Shown in pieces: positions 8,334 through 15,297 of a stretch of DNA of 64,000 nt. Source of the DNA: a virus; IMG/VR virus record IMGVR_UViG_3300011116_001123, positions 24,931 through 88,930 of that record; one strand, given 5' to 3'. Numbering within the stretch: position 1 is the stretch's first letter; every line of letters starts with the position of its first letter. The notes beneath the pieces were generated by a model that did not search any database, had not been told where the DNA came from, and saw nothing but the letters and a program-made list of their open reading frames with translations. The position numbers were made by a program, and so were the translations under genes.

Positions 8334-8495
8334 TCATGACATCTTGTTCTTTAATATCTTCATTTCCCTTTCCAAACCTTCAATCTTATATCGAATCATC
8401 CGTTGCAAATCCTCCTCACCATACCTGATGGCAGATGCCAACATCTTATTCAAATTTTCAATTCTATCCTCCAAATCATTAAGTTGCTTTTTCAT
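8334..8495 (-). CDS. Small coiled-coil protein, 53 aa
   Basis: A short frame starting MKKQLNDLEDRIENLNKM, almost entirely charged heptad-like helix (Leu/Ile spacing with Lys/Glu). It fills the gap between its neighbours exactly, with repeat B as its likely 3' end. Function unknown; it could be an oligomerisation or regulatory peptide. Confidence 0.5.
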   Translation of the reverse strand: MKKQLNDLEDRIENLNKMLASAIRYGEEDLQRMIRYKIEGLEREMKILKNKMS

Positions 8496-8504
8496 AAGAC
8501 AAAT

Positions 8505-8536
8505 ATAAAAAAACCCCCACCATAAGTGAGGGTTTC
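8505..8536 (-). terminator. Rho-independent terminator
   Basis: AACCC/GGGTT and CAC/GTG form a bulged stem, with a T-run on the minus strand. It ends the gene at 8540-9127. Confidence 0.65.
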
Positions 8537-8539
8537 AAA

Positions 8540-9127
8540 TTAAATTATTTCCCAATCGATTTCACCATACTGGTCATAATCATCATTCTCATCGTGAGTG
8601 GAACCGTCAATATCTTCCTCAACCTTTCTATAAGCCTCACATGCACTTCTTGCCATAACCGTATGAGTCCATGTCTGAACGCAAGAACGAGACGCCTGAA
8701 TGGTATATTCCGTTTCCTCATTCTCTTCCCATCCTTCTTCATCCTCGCAGTCATCGTCAACAACATTCTTAGTTTTTTCGGGAACCCTTCCAAACTTATC
8801 GATTGATTCCATCAAAGAATTTCTAAATGCAATCAAATCCTTCAGAGAATAAATCTTAAATGAATAACTTGAGCAAGGGGATCCATTCACACCAATCTCA
8901 ACAAATTCCTTTGTTCCATCAAAACCATCCCAATGATAAATGGATAGACCTGAGGCATTATCAAATTCCAAAGTGGAATTATCAACATACATATAATCCA
9001 AATGCCAATCATCAGGATTGGAATCCTTCATATCTTTATACTCCTTCTCCAAATCACGAAGTTGGGTCAACGCTTTGGAATACTTCTTCTCAAAAGATTT
9101 CTTCCACTTATCACTATATTCTGCCAT
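8540..9127 (-). CDS. Acidic hypothetical protein, 195 aa
   Basis: No family recognised. It has a lysine-rich N-terminal helix, a middle domain ('NASGLSIYHWDGFDGTKEFVEIG'), an acidic linker at about residues 130-145 and a C-terminal module 'YTIQASRSCVQTWTHTVMARSACEAYRKVEED' resembling a compact alpha/beta unit. No tag and no RTATTTAT motif, so it may be expressed at a different time from its neighbours. Confidence 0.6.
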   Translation of the reverse strand: MAEYSDKWKKSFEKKYSKALTQLRDLEKEYKDMKDSNPDDWHLDYMYVDNSTLEFDNASGLSIYHWDGFDGTKEFVEIGVNGSPCSSYSFKIYSLKDLIAFRNSLMESIDKFGRVPEKTKNVVDDDCEDEEGWEENEETEYTIQASRSCVQTWTHTVMARSACEAYRKVEEDIDGSTHDENDDYDQYGEIDWEII

Positions 9128-9171
9128 AACAAATTTTTTATAATGATAAGAAAAATTTTTTAATAAAAAAA

Positions 9172-9206
9172 GGGGTTGGGGATTAGAACGACCGAAGGGA
9201 GAACGG
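9172..9206 (-). repeat. Dispersed 3'-end repeat B, copy 2
   Basis: GGGGTTGGGGATTAGAACG followed by ACCGAAGGGAGAACGG. It lies upstream of the 414-aa metallopeptidase stop. The right-hand GTATACGAATATCC block is missing. Confidence 0.6.
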
Positions 9207-9213
9207 AAATATG

Positions 9214-10458
9214 TTACGCGAGATTTTTATCTGTAGTGTTGGGCTTTCCCATAGCGATAGAATTACTGAAATTCAAAAAGTCTGCCAACGTTTTTTTACT
9301 ATATATCCACTGAGATAAGAAAATCCGCAAGTCAGAATCAATATTCGTTTTTCCGTTGACTGAATTAATTATCATCTCTTTTGTAATTTTCTGGTCTGGT
9401 TTCAATTTAAAATAACGTCTAATTTCAGACAAAGTTGACATAACTTCATTTGGGTTTCTGAGGTGAACCTCATCATTTTTGAGTCGCCATAAATAAGTGT
9501 CGGAAATTTTACTTGACGCATTTTCATCAAACCCTTGTGTCATTAGGAATTTTTTCAATCTCTGAAAATTGGTTTCAGGTGTACCACTCGTATCGTCTCC
9601 TAAAAACTTTTTTATTACCCAATCATCAAATTTATTGGATTCATAAGGATGGAATTTATGATAATCATCTAGAATATGTTGAATCTCATGAATCATAAAT
9701 GACAATGCTTCATTTTCACTATAATCATTAGCCACCCTACAATTTATGTTTATAGGCACATCATACCCATTAATAAAAAGGCCTGGTCTTACCCATCCAC
9801 CCGCGATATCATCACTTATAACATATTCGATTGGTATTTGTGATAGTATCTTATTATATTCGGCAAAATGTTTCTCGACCGTGCTTTTATCGTATTTGAA
9901 TGATTTAGCAAACCTATCTTTAGTCGATGGATGGTTCAACCAATTTCTCCACCAATCAGTCGCTTTTTTTAGTAAATCAGAATTATATTTAGATTTACAA
10001 CGATAAAAAATTTCATTTTGTTTTTTTATTTCATCTCCCTCCACCGTGCCTACACGAACAAAAGGTATGTTAATCGATTTAAGAACAGGAGCCTTACCTG
10101 GAATTGTATAAACAAAAGTCAAATTTCCTGTAAAACTTCCTTCTCCTACTGATTGATTAAAATCCAGTGTAATAAAATCTACCTGCTTTGATAGGATTTG
10201 TTTTGAATACTTTTTTTCTCCATCAAAATATTCGAAAATTGGGGAACTTTTTTCAATGTTCACAATTATCGGAGAGATATTATTTTTATTATGAATTGAA
10301 ATTTTTCCAGATTTTTTTGGAAGTATGTAAGCTCCACTTTTAGGGTCCACACCATAAGCAACAATCAAAATATTATTATCAGAAAACAAAACTTTGTCCT
10401 CAGACTGTTCATTTAATACCACCCGATTGTATTGACTCTCTGTAATCAAAATATTCAT
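9214..10458 (-). CDS. Tagged HExxH zinc metallopeptidase-like protein, 414 aa
   Basis: The tag 'MNILITESQYNRVVLNEQ' predicts cleavage after Glu17. Residues 250-271 contain 'SFMIHEIQHILDDYHKFH', an HEIQH zinc-binding helix (His257, Glu258, His261); the third ligand is not identified. Residues 20-140 look like a beta-sandwich region. With its RTATTTAT motif 4 nt upstream it belongs to the tagged set, so I infer a virion-carried protease. Alternatives are a structural protein with a degenerate peptidase fold. Confidence 0.65.
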   Translation of the reverse strand: MNILITESQYNRVVLNEQSEDKVLFSDNNILIVAYGVDPKSGAYILPKKSGKISIHNKNNISPIIVNIEKSSPIFEYFDGEKKYSKQILSKQVDFITLDFNQSVGEGSFTGNLTFVYTIPGKAPVLKSINIPFVRVGTVEGDEIKKQNEIFYRCKSKYNSDLLKKATDWWRNWLNHPSTKDRFAKSFKYDKSTVEKHFAEYNKILSQIPIEYVISDDIAGGWVRPGLFINGYDVPININCRVANDYSENEALSFMIHEIQHILDDYHKFHPYESNKFDDWVIKKFLGDDTSGTPETNFQRLKKFLMTQGFDENASSKISDTYLWRLKNDEVHLRNPNEVMSTLSEIRRYFKLKPDQKITKEMIINSVNGKTNIDSDLRIFLSQWIYSKKTLADFLNFSNSIAMGKPNTTDKNLA

Positions 10459-10462
10459 AACA

Positions 10463-10469
10463 ATAAATA
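10463..10469 (-). promoter_or_regulatory. RTATTTAT late-type promoter motif (short spacer)
   Basis: GTATTTAT on the minus strand, 4 nt before the ATG at 10458. Confidence 0.55.
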
Positions 10470-10487
10470 CACAATATCATGAAAAAA

Positions 10488-10546
10488 GGGGTTGGGGATT
10501 AGAACGACCGAAGGGAGAACGGACGGGGCGGTATACGAATATCCCC
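10488..10546 (-). repeat. Dispersed 3'-end repeat B, copy 3 (fullest copy)
   Basis: Contains all blocks: GGGGATTAGAACG, ACCGAAGGGAGAACGG and GGGCGGTATACGAATATCCCC. GGGGAT at 10494-10499 pairs with ATCCCC at 10541-10546, enclosing an internal CCG/CGG pair. On the minus strand the element ends in CCCC then a T-run. It could be a structured terminator or 3'-UTR RNA. Confidence 0.6.
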
Positions 10547-10602
10547 AAAATTTTTCCAAAAATTTTTTTTAACAAATGGGGTCATAAAAAAATAGGGGGG
10601 TC
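10541..10602. repeat. AT/GC block repeat C, copy 1
   Basis: CCAAAATTTTTCC, then AAAAATTTTTTTT, then a GGGG block and ATAGGGGGG. Related copies occur at 12527-12589 and 12978-13022. Function unknown. Confidence 0.5.
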
Positions 10603-10605
10603 ATG

Positions 10606-10899
10606 TTATAATAAACTTTCAGGGTCAGTGGTCTCAACTCCATCAATTTCTATGTCAGGAAACTTTCTCCTTAAATAATTAAACAACAACTTATTGGTAT
10701 CATCCCCGAACATTGCTTTCAACGAATTCGCTTCCGAACTATTTCCATAGTAAAACCTCTGTTCCCACCAATCCCCAAATATTCTTCCATCCCCAGTTCT
10801 GTACTCACGACTTACCGGACGAAATTTCAAATCATAGGTCGATTCCATGTACTTCTCAAAAATATCATACAATCTACTCTCGTTGATAATGTATCTCAT
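10606..10899 (-). CDS. Tagged small protein (MKYII family), 97 aa
   Basis: Starts 'MRYIINESRLYDIFEKYM', the second tag class in the window: aromatic-Ile-Ile-x-E-x-Arg-Leu. The rest is a small alpha/beta domain ending 'FNYLRRKFPDIEID', comparable to the final helix of the other MKYII proteins. It follows the 105-aa paralogue by 21 nt, probably in one transcript. Function unknown. Confidence 0.65.
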   Translation of the reverse strand: MRYIINESRLYDIFEKYMESTYDLKFRPVSREYRTGDGRIFGDWWEQRFYYGNSSEANSLKAMFGDDTNKLLFNYLRRKFPDIEIDGVETTDPESLL

Positions 10900-10920
10900 A
10901 ACTTATTCCTTGAAGGGGGA

Positions 10921-11238
10921 TTAATAATATATTGAATAATAGGATGCAATAACCCTTTCATCGGGGAATCTCTTCTCAAACCATTTTACAAACATCTCCT
11001 CAGTTTGAGATTGATTCAAATTGAACATGGACATTATTGTAGAAAATAATTCTCGAGCAACTCCCAAGTGTCGTCCAAAATACTGAAATATTATATTATC
11101 ATTTTTATCAAGAAGGTCGAAGTCCTCCTTTTCCCCAAGTTGATGACTTGACTTTGTTCTGATCAGTCTCCCCACCGCCAAAGTAATATACTTATCAATC
11201 AAGCTTACAAGTCTGTCTTCTGAAATAATATAATCCAT
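10921..11238 (-). CDS. Tagged small protein (MKYII family), 105 aa
   Basis: Starts 'MDYIISEDRLVSLIDKYI'. The C-terminus 'MFNLNQSQTEEMFVKWFEKRF' matches the shared pattern MFxLxxxExxxFIKxWFxxxF of paralogues at 13.3, 17.2, 21.4 and 21.7 kb. An RTATTTAT motif lies 5 nt upstream. Likely a small virion or injected protein; function unknown. Confidence 0.7.
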   Translation of the reverse strand: MDYIISEDRLVSLIDKYITLAVGRLIRTKSSHQLGEKEDFDLLDKNDNIIFQYFGRHLGVARELFSTIMSMFNLNQSQTEEMFVKWFEKRFPDERVIASYYSIYY

Positions 11239-11243
11239 AATTA

Positions 11244-11250
11244 ATAAATA
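11244..11250 (-). promoter_or_regulatory. RTATTTAT late-type promoter motif (short spacer)
   Basis: GTATTTAT on the minus strand, 5 nt before the ATG at 11238. Confidence 0.55.
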
Positions 11251-11259
11251 CCCACAAAA

Positions 11260-11288
11260 TAAAAAACCCCTCTATAAGGGAGGGGTTT
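11260..11288 (-). terminator. Rho-independent terminator
   Basis: AACCCCTC pairs with GAGGGGTT around a short loop with a T-run on the minus strand. It ends the gene at 11292-11705. Confidence 0.8.
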
Positions 11289-11291
11289 CAA

Positions 11292-11705
11292 TTATATCTT
11301 CACAGGAGATTTTGCTTTTTTAATTATACATTCTCCAACATCCTTAAGTTTTCCCATAACTGTAAAAATATTATCCCCAGTAGACTTCGACAAGTCGGAG
11401 GTACAAGGTCCATATTTTGTGATATCCAATGGAAGTTGTTTAGTGTCCCCAATTTCTTTAGCAAGATCTTTACAACTTTTAGGTAGTTCCATATTCGGAG
11501 CGTCGAAATGAGTTTTGAAACAATCAACCACCATATCTGACGTGTTTGTTCCAGTGACCTGTTCCTTCACCACTGGCTTTACATCCCCAAGTTTTGAATT
11601 TACCAATTTGGAGAAACTCTCAGTCATTACCTTCATTCCCCCTGTATGTTGCTCACGGATAGAGTTCTTCTCTTGTTCCGATAAATCATTTAATAAGTGT
11701 TTCAT
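11292..11705 (-). CDS. Tagged putative virion protein, 137 aa
   Basis: The ATG at 11705 gives 'MKHLLNDLSEQEKNSIREQ', a tag related to the LS/IS-x-E-E-x-x-x-I form of the OmpA-like protein, with cleavage predicted in SIREQ. A second possible site is VVKEQ near residue 50. The mature part has three cysteines and a Lys-rich helical tail. Function unknown. Its RTATTTAT motif is 15 nt upstream. Confidence 0.7.
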   Translation of the reverse strand: MKHLLNDLSEQEKNSIREQHTGGMKVMTESFSKLVNSKLGDVKPVVKEQVTGTNTSDMVVDCFKTHFDAPNMELPKSCKDLAKEIGDTKQLPLDITKYGPCTSDLSKSTGDNIFTVMGKLKDVGECIIKKAKSPVKI

Positions 11706-11720
11706 AATTTTAAGTTTATT

Positions 11721-11727
11721 ATAAATA
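11721..11727 (-). promoter_or_regulatory. RTATTTAT late-type promoter motif (long spacer)
   Basis: GTATTTAT on the minus strand, 15 nt before the ATG at 11705. Confidence 0.5.
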
Positions 11728-11745
11728 CTCAACACTCCCGAAAAA

Positions 11746-11783
11746 GGGGCTGGGGATTCCTACGACCGAAGGGAGAACGCGGA
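11746..11783 (-). repeat. Dispersed 3'-end repeat B, copy 4
   Basis: GGGGCTGGGGATTCCTACG, then ACCGAAGGGAGAACGCGGATCC. A T-run follows on the minus strand after the CCCC block, placing it as the likely 3' end of the gene at 11802-12485. Confidence 0.6.
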
Positions 11784-11801
11784 TCCGAACAACAATAAAA
11801 A

Positions 11802-12485
11802 TTATTGTATACTCTCCAATAAACAATCCGCTTCCGATCTCCACAATTCACCAATGTAGGCTTTCAAATCCTCAAGACTATCTCCACCCATTTTATTATT
11901 CATACGTAACAAATGGTGCTCAATAGAATACTTTTCAAATGTACACCCATAATTCTCAAAGTTACTTGTTTTGTGAACTGATTTGGAACCATTCATGTGA
12001 CTCAATGTCATATACTGCTGAATTACATCGAAATCAACAATGTAAAACGTGGGTTGAAAGTTATTCACACAATCTATCAAACAAATTATATACCCACCAT
12101 CAATATTTTGGTAGGGACGCAAATTCCTTAACCTGTAATGATTATTCTTTCCCAAAAAAGTAACCTTGATTTCGAAACTCTTTATACGGGAATATTTTGA
12201 CCAATGATTATGAGTATATACGAAAACCTTTCCATCATCCATAAGTAAATTCCCCCTTGAGGCATAAACCCTAATCTCACAGTCCCCACAATTTTCAGAT
12301 TCAGGAACTTCCAACAATCGATCAACCTCTTGAATAATCTTCTTTTCCAAATACTTTCCGTAAGCAGATGGGGAATAACCCAAATAACACTCCAAAATAA
12401 AATCGTTGAAGGGTAAATGATACGGAACATCATTGTTCTTACTATTCTGAAATCTTTCAATCGCCAATTCTAACTTCGTCTTCAT
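11802..12485 (-). CDS. Hypothetical protein, possible PD-(D/E)XK-like fold, 227 aa
   Basis: 'GKYLEKKIIQEVDRLL' could be the Glu-bearing first helix, 'GDCEIRVY' an Asp-bearing strand and 'IKSFEIKVTFLG' an E-x-K strand followed by 'YIICLIDC'. That order fits a restriction-like nuclease core but is only suggestive. There is no tag or promoter motif. Confidence 0.45.
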   Translation of the reverse strand: MKTKLELAIERFQNSKNNDVPYHLPFNDFILECYLGYSPSAYGKYLEKKIIQEVDRLLEVPESENCGDCEIRVYASRGNLLMDDGKVFVYTHNHWSKYSRIKSFEIKVTFLGKNNHYRLRNLRPYQNIDGGYIICLIDCVNNFQPTFYIVDFDVIQQYMTLSHMNGSKSVHKTSNFENYGCTFEKYSIEHHLLRMNNKMGGDSLEDLKAYIGELWRSEADCLLESIQ

Positions 12486-12526
12486 ATATAGAGTTTTTTT
12501 ACAAAGTTAAAACTAATTTGACAATC

Positions 12527-12589
12527 ACCAAAAATTTCCCAAAAATTTTTTTCCTTAAATAGGGGTGATTTTATTTAGGGGGGTTGTGT
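12527..12589. repeat. AT/GC block repeat C, copy 2
   Basis: CCAAAAATTTCCC, then AAAAATTTTTTT, then AATAGGGG and TTTAGGGGGG blocks, aligning along its length with copy 1 near 10.55 kb. Confidence 0.5.
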
Positions 12590-12597
12590 TCTATAAA

Positions 12598-12630
12598 ATA
12601 AAAAACCCCTCGTTAATGGGAGGGGTTCAT
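12598..12630 (-). terminator. Rho-independent terminator overlapping a stop codon
   Basis: AACCCCTC and GAGGGGTT form an 8-bp stem with the stop codon of the gene at 12613-12951 in the loop, so the last codons encode one arm. A T-run follows on the minus strand. Confidence 0.8.
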
Positions 12631-12951
12631 TTTCTTATAATCCAAATAACCTTGTTTTATTTTGTTATTGATTACCTTGTTTTTAACATACTTGAAGAAT
12701 TCCTCCACATCATCAACTTCTCTCTCATTGTCATACTCCAAACTACCCAATGTTTTCCATAAGACTTCTGATTTATAATCTTCGAAATCTTCAGGTTCAA
12801 AACCACCAACATTTATATCAGATATTGCCTCATCCACATAATTGTTAATTATTTCAGACCTTCTTAAATAAAAAGGTTTATCATTTTCATTGATTACCAT
12901 TTTAACAATATTTTCCAAATCTGATTCAGTAAGTCTTACAATCTTTTTCAT
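12613..12951 (-). CDS. Tagged small protein, 112 aa
   Basis: Carries the LTESDL tag: KKIVRLTESDLENIV, ending VINEN. The mature part is acidic and helical ('SDINVGGFEPEDFEDYKSEVLW') with no family recognised. The cassette is complete: RTATTTAT motif 4 nt upstream and a terminator that includes the stop codon. Confidence 0.7.
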   Translation of the reverse strand: MKKIVRLTESDLENIVKMVINENDKPFYLRRSEIINNYVDEAISDINVGGFEPEDFEDYKSEVLWKTLGSLEYDNEREVDDVEEFFKYVKNKVINNKIKQGYLDYKKMNPSH

Positions 12952-12955
12952 ATTA

Positions 12956-12962
12956 ATAAATA
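12956..12962 (-). promoter_or_regulatory. RTATTTAT late-type promoter motif (short spacer)
   Basis: GTATTTAT on the minus strand, 4 nt before the ATG at 12951. Confidence 0.55.
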
Positions 12963-12977
12963 CCCAAAAAGGGTCAT

Positions 12978-13022
12978 TTTTTCCCCAAAAATTTTTTTGC
13001 GTAATATAGGGGATTATCCCCC
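12978..13022. repeat. AT/GC block repeat C, copy 3
   Basis: CCCCAAAAATTTTTTT followed by ATATAGGGG and CCCCCC. It borders the DnaA-box region on its left side. Confidence 0.45.
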
Positions 13023-13150
13023 CTAAACTGACATTCTGACACCCCGTAAGGGGGGATACGGGGGAGGGGGGTCCCCATATGGGGGGGTAGACCCCATGCC
13101 AGAGGGGAGGTCTTAGATATATTTATTTATCCCCCGCCCCCTGTGACTTA

Positions 13151-13182
13151 TCCACAAGTTATTAATGTGGATAACTTGTGGA
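13151..13182. repeat. Perfect 12-bp inverted repeat over DnaA boxes
   Basis: TCCACAAGTTAT at 13151-13162 is the exact reverse complement of ATAACTTGTGGA at 13171-13182, with an 8-nt spacer. Each arm overlaps or adjoins a DnaA box. Confidence 0.85.
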
Positions 13183-13272
13183 CATAAACAGAATAATATA
13201 TTGTGGATAAGTGGTATGACAGATAGTCAATAATAAAAAGTACGTAGGGGTAACCGAAGAATGTTCTGTATA

Positions 13273-13575
13273 TTACTTAAGAAATATAATTAACCGAGAG
13301 GGGTTAAGACCATAGTATGTATATAACCATTCTCTAACTACCTTCTTGATTTCTTTCTCTGACAAGTCAAACATGTCTCTCAATCTCGAGGACACATCTC
13401 CGTAGAACACAACAGAGTCATCCCCTTCATCATACTCAAACACATGTGTATTGTTGATTGGATTAATATACAATACTGAGTTGTCTAATGGTTCCTCAAT
13501 AAGGTCGGGGAACTTATCGTTAACAAACTTAACTGCCAGATCCATTAACCGTGATTCTCTGATGATTACTTTCAT
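13273..13575 (-). CDS. Tagged small protein (MKYII family), 100 aa
   Basis: Starts 'MKVIIRESRLMDLAVKFV'. The end 'MFDLSEKEIKKVVREWLYTYYG' matches the shared C-terminal helix of this family. The centre is an acidic beta hairpin region. Promoter motif 4 nt upstream. The gene lies between DnaA-box groups. Confidence 0.7.
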   Translation of the reverse strand: MKVIIRESRLMDLAVKFVNDKFPDLIEEPLDNSVLYINPINNTHVFEYDEGDDSVVFYGDVSSRLRDMFDLSEKEIKKVVREWLYTYYGLNPSRLIIFLK

Positions 13576-13579
13576 AATA

Positions 13580-13586
13580 ATAAATA
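13580..13586 (-). promoter_or_regulatory. RTATTTAT late-type promoter motif (short spacer)
   Basis: GTATTTAT on the minus strand, 4 nt before the ATG at 13575. Confidence 0.55.
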
Positions 13587-13727
13587 CAATTACTTCTTGG
13601 TTTTGTACGCGCTACTTAACATAATCCAGATTATATAACATGGTTCTATAACTCCCCCAACCTTTTATTGTATTATATGGGGAAAGTTTAGATGGCCCTA
13701 AAAAGTGGTACCATGGTGATAACCATG

Positions 13728-14162
13728 TTAGATTTGCATATAAGGTTGTTCCCCTGGCTTACGATTGATGTGCCATGTCCCCAATTCAATATTACGATTA
13801 CGGAACTTGAACTCATCAGGAAGGGCGGGGTTCTCAGCCACATCTTGGATTGTTCTCCTTATCTCATTACGAACTGTCTTGTATTCATCAAACTCCATAT
13901 CGTTTATAAGGTTGGGGTACGAATAGTCAATGTACTTCCCCGCATCAATCAACTCCTGAATCCATTCCTTTGTCTCATGACCATAAGCCTTAGAAAATTC
14001 ATTGGGGTCGAACTCAAAGTTCAAAAAAATTGTTGTATAGAGATCCAAGTCCTCCTGTCTGACAAACACATCCTTAATCCATGGGAATCTCTTTTTTAAT
14101 GCTCTCTTAATCAACTTGAAAGCATAAACATCATATATATCTTCAGGTGTAGTCTTCCCCAT
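13728..14162 (-). CDS. Hypothetical protein, 144 aa
   Basis: Not recognised. 'AFKLIKRALKKRFPWIKDVFV' near the N-terminus resembles the basic helix of small tagged proteins but the canonical tag is absent. The rest is helical and acidic. An antisense frame of similar length covers it on the plus strand; I prefer the minus frame because an RTATTTAT motif lies 15 nt upstream and it matches its neighbours' direction. Confidence 0.6.
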   Translation of the reverse strand: MGKTTPEDIYDVYAFKLIKRALKKRFPWIKDVFVRQEDLDLYTTIFLNFEFDPNEFSKAYGHETKEWIQELIDAGKYIDYSYPNLINDMEFDEYKTVRNEIRRTIQDVAENPALPDEFKFRNRNIELGTWHINRKPGEQPYMQI

Positions 14163-14175
14163 GGTTTACTGTTTA

Positions 14176-14433
14176 TTATAAATACTCAGCCTTAATCATC
14201 TTTTGACATACCTCCACAATTTCCTTGGGGAATATCTCATAATCAGACACTTCGTATAACTTCTCAATCTTGGCATCAACACATACCCAAGCATCCATGC
14301 CAATAGGTTTCCTGTTAAACCCAATCTTTGCTCTCTCAAAATACAGAGAACCAACCTCTTCATCATTGAAGGAGATAATAAACCTAATTCTCCCCTCCTC
14401 CATTTTGTCCATCGTGTAAATAAAATCTGTCAT
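14176..14433 (-). CDS. Hypothetical protein, 85 aa
   Basis: The start at 14433 is chosen because a motif variant (TACTTAT) lies 4 nt upstream; a longer frame reaches 14478 but would run into the DnaA box. The sequence alternates strands and helices ('RIRFIISFNDEEVGSLYF', 'KEIVEVCQKMIKAEYL'). No family recognised. Confidence 0.55.
   Translation of the reverse strand: MTDFIYTMDKMEEGRIRFIISFNDEEVGSLYFERAKIGFNRKPIGMDAWVCVDAKIEKLYEVSDYEIFPKEIVEVCQKMIKAEYL
14178..14184 (-). promoter_or_regulatory. RTATTTAT late-type promoter motif (long spacer)
   Basis: GTATTTAT on the minus strand, 15 nt before the ATG at 14162. It overlaps the last codons of the upstream 85-aa gene. Confidence 0.45.
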
Positions 14434-15286
14434 GTTGATAAGTATACGTTCGGAACATATAAAAATAAAGTTATCCACATACTGACATTATGTCTGGCGG
14501 GGTCGTCATGTGGAAAACTTTTTCCATTGTGGATAACTTTTATGACCAAAAAACTTGATTTTGTCAAAATGTCAGGGGAGCGTTACATGGGGGATAATCC
14601 CTTTGGGGGGTTTTGGTTCCCCCACACTCTACCACTTTCCCCCACCATTAGTACTGAATTTATGGCTGGTTATAGTGTAATGACCACTTTTTTCCCCCTG
14701 ACGATAGTGAGAAGACCATTTTTTTACTATATATAAATCCTAGCAAAAAAAGGATTACTAAGTGAGACCCCGCGTGAGTGAACGTAGTGAACCTTTAACC
14801 CCCCTTCAACGAACCAATAGGGTATCTTAGATGACCCCTCGTATGGACAATTATAGTCCCCTTCAACGACATATCGTAGATGGTGGGAGATTGTGGGAGT
14901 TATACCTGATGGGGTGTAATTATTTACCGAAGGTATTGTTTTGTACCCCATAGGGTATAGGACTGTAATGTGAAATAATATATGTTAATTCGGATCCCCA
15001 CCGAATAGGTATGTCTTTATTAACATCTCACCTTCACACAATATCACCATGTCATTCGAAGTCCTCTCATTTGGCGGGGGACACTCTATTAGGAGGGGAC
15101 AGTTTGTCCCCATGTATAACTCTCCAAATGTGTGTTAAAAAATGAGATTTGGAAGATTATACAACAAGAGAGAGAATGAGGGACAATCCACGGAACGGTA
15201 GTGTAGTGGATAATGTCTGTCCCGAGATGAACGAACTTGGTGGATAATCATCACAATTATTTAATATGGTGTGAGTTTCTTTATTC
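14434..15286. other. Long non-coding region at the strand switch
   Basis: About 850 bases without a credible gene. It holds two DnaA boxes at its left end, G/C-run blocks, a perfect hairpin GGGGACA-GTT-TGTCCCC at 15095-15111, and a longer bulged hairpin at 15180-15223 (GGGACA/TGTCCC enclosing ATCCAC/GTGGAT). Divergent transcription starts on either side. It resembles a control or origin region; no tRNA or known RNA family is evident. Confidence 0.6.
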
Positions 15287-15293
15287 TATTTAT
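15287..15293 (+). promoter_or_regulatory. TATTTAT late-type promoter motif (short spacer)
   Basis: CTATTTAT, 4 nt before the glycosyltransferase ATG at 15298; the only copy not preceded by a purine. Confidence 0.5.
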
Positions 15294-15297
15294 TGGT

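Larger units (their letters stand above)
13000..14540. other. Candidate replication origin: DnaA-box cluster
   Basis: Five exact TTATCCACA 9-mers: plus orientation at 13148-13156 and 14471-14479, minus orientation at 13166-13174, 13202-13210 and 14528-14536. I saw no exact copy elsewhere in the window. The left part (13018-13140) is non-coding with alternating G- and C-runs and the palindrome CCCCATATGGGG at 13073-13084. Three small minus-strand genes sit between the box groups. The main gene orientation switches from minus to plus just to the right, as expected near an origin. Origin function is inference. Confidence 0.55.

Noticed and set aside
8242-8508. Plus-strand 88-codon frame over the 8.3-8.5 kb gap
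   Set aside because: It runs through the promoter motif, repeat B and the coiled-coil ORF on the minus strand; the minus frame of 53 codons fits better.
8291-11783. CRISPR array from the four B repeats
   Set aside because: Only four unequal copies about 1 kb apart with genes between; no regular spacers and no cas genes.
13692-14099. Plus-strand 135-codon frame opposite the 144-aa gene
   Set aside because: No motif or plausible start context, against local gene direction, and hydrophobic composition typical of antisense shadow frames.
15178-15240. tRNA-like segment (GGTAGTGTAGTGGATAA resembles a D-arm)
   Set aside because: No acceptor stem, anticodon arm or T-loop (GTTCRA) in the right places; the pairing present is a simple long bulged hairpin.
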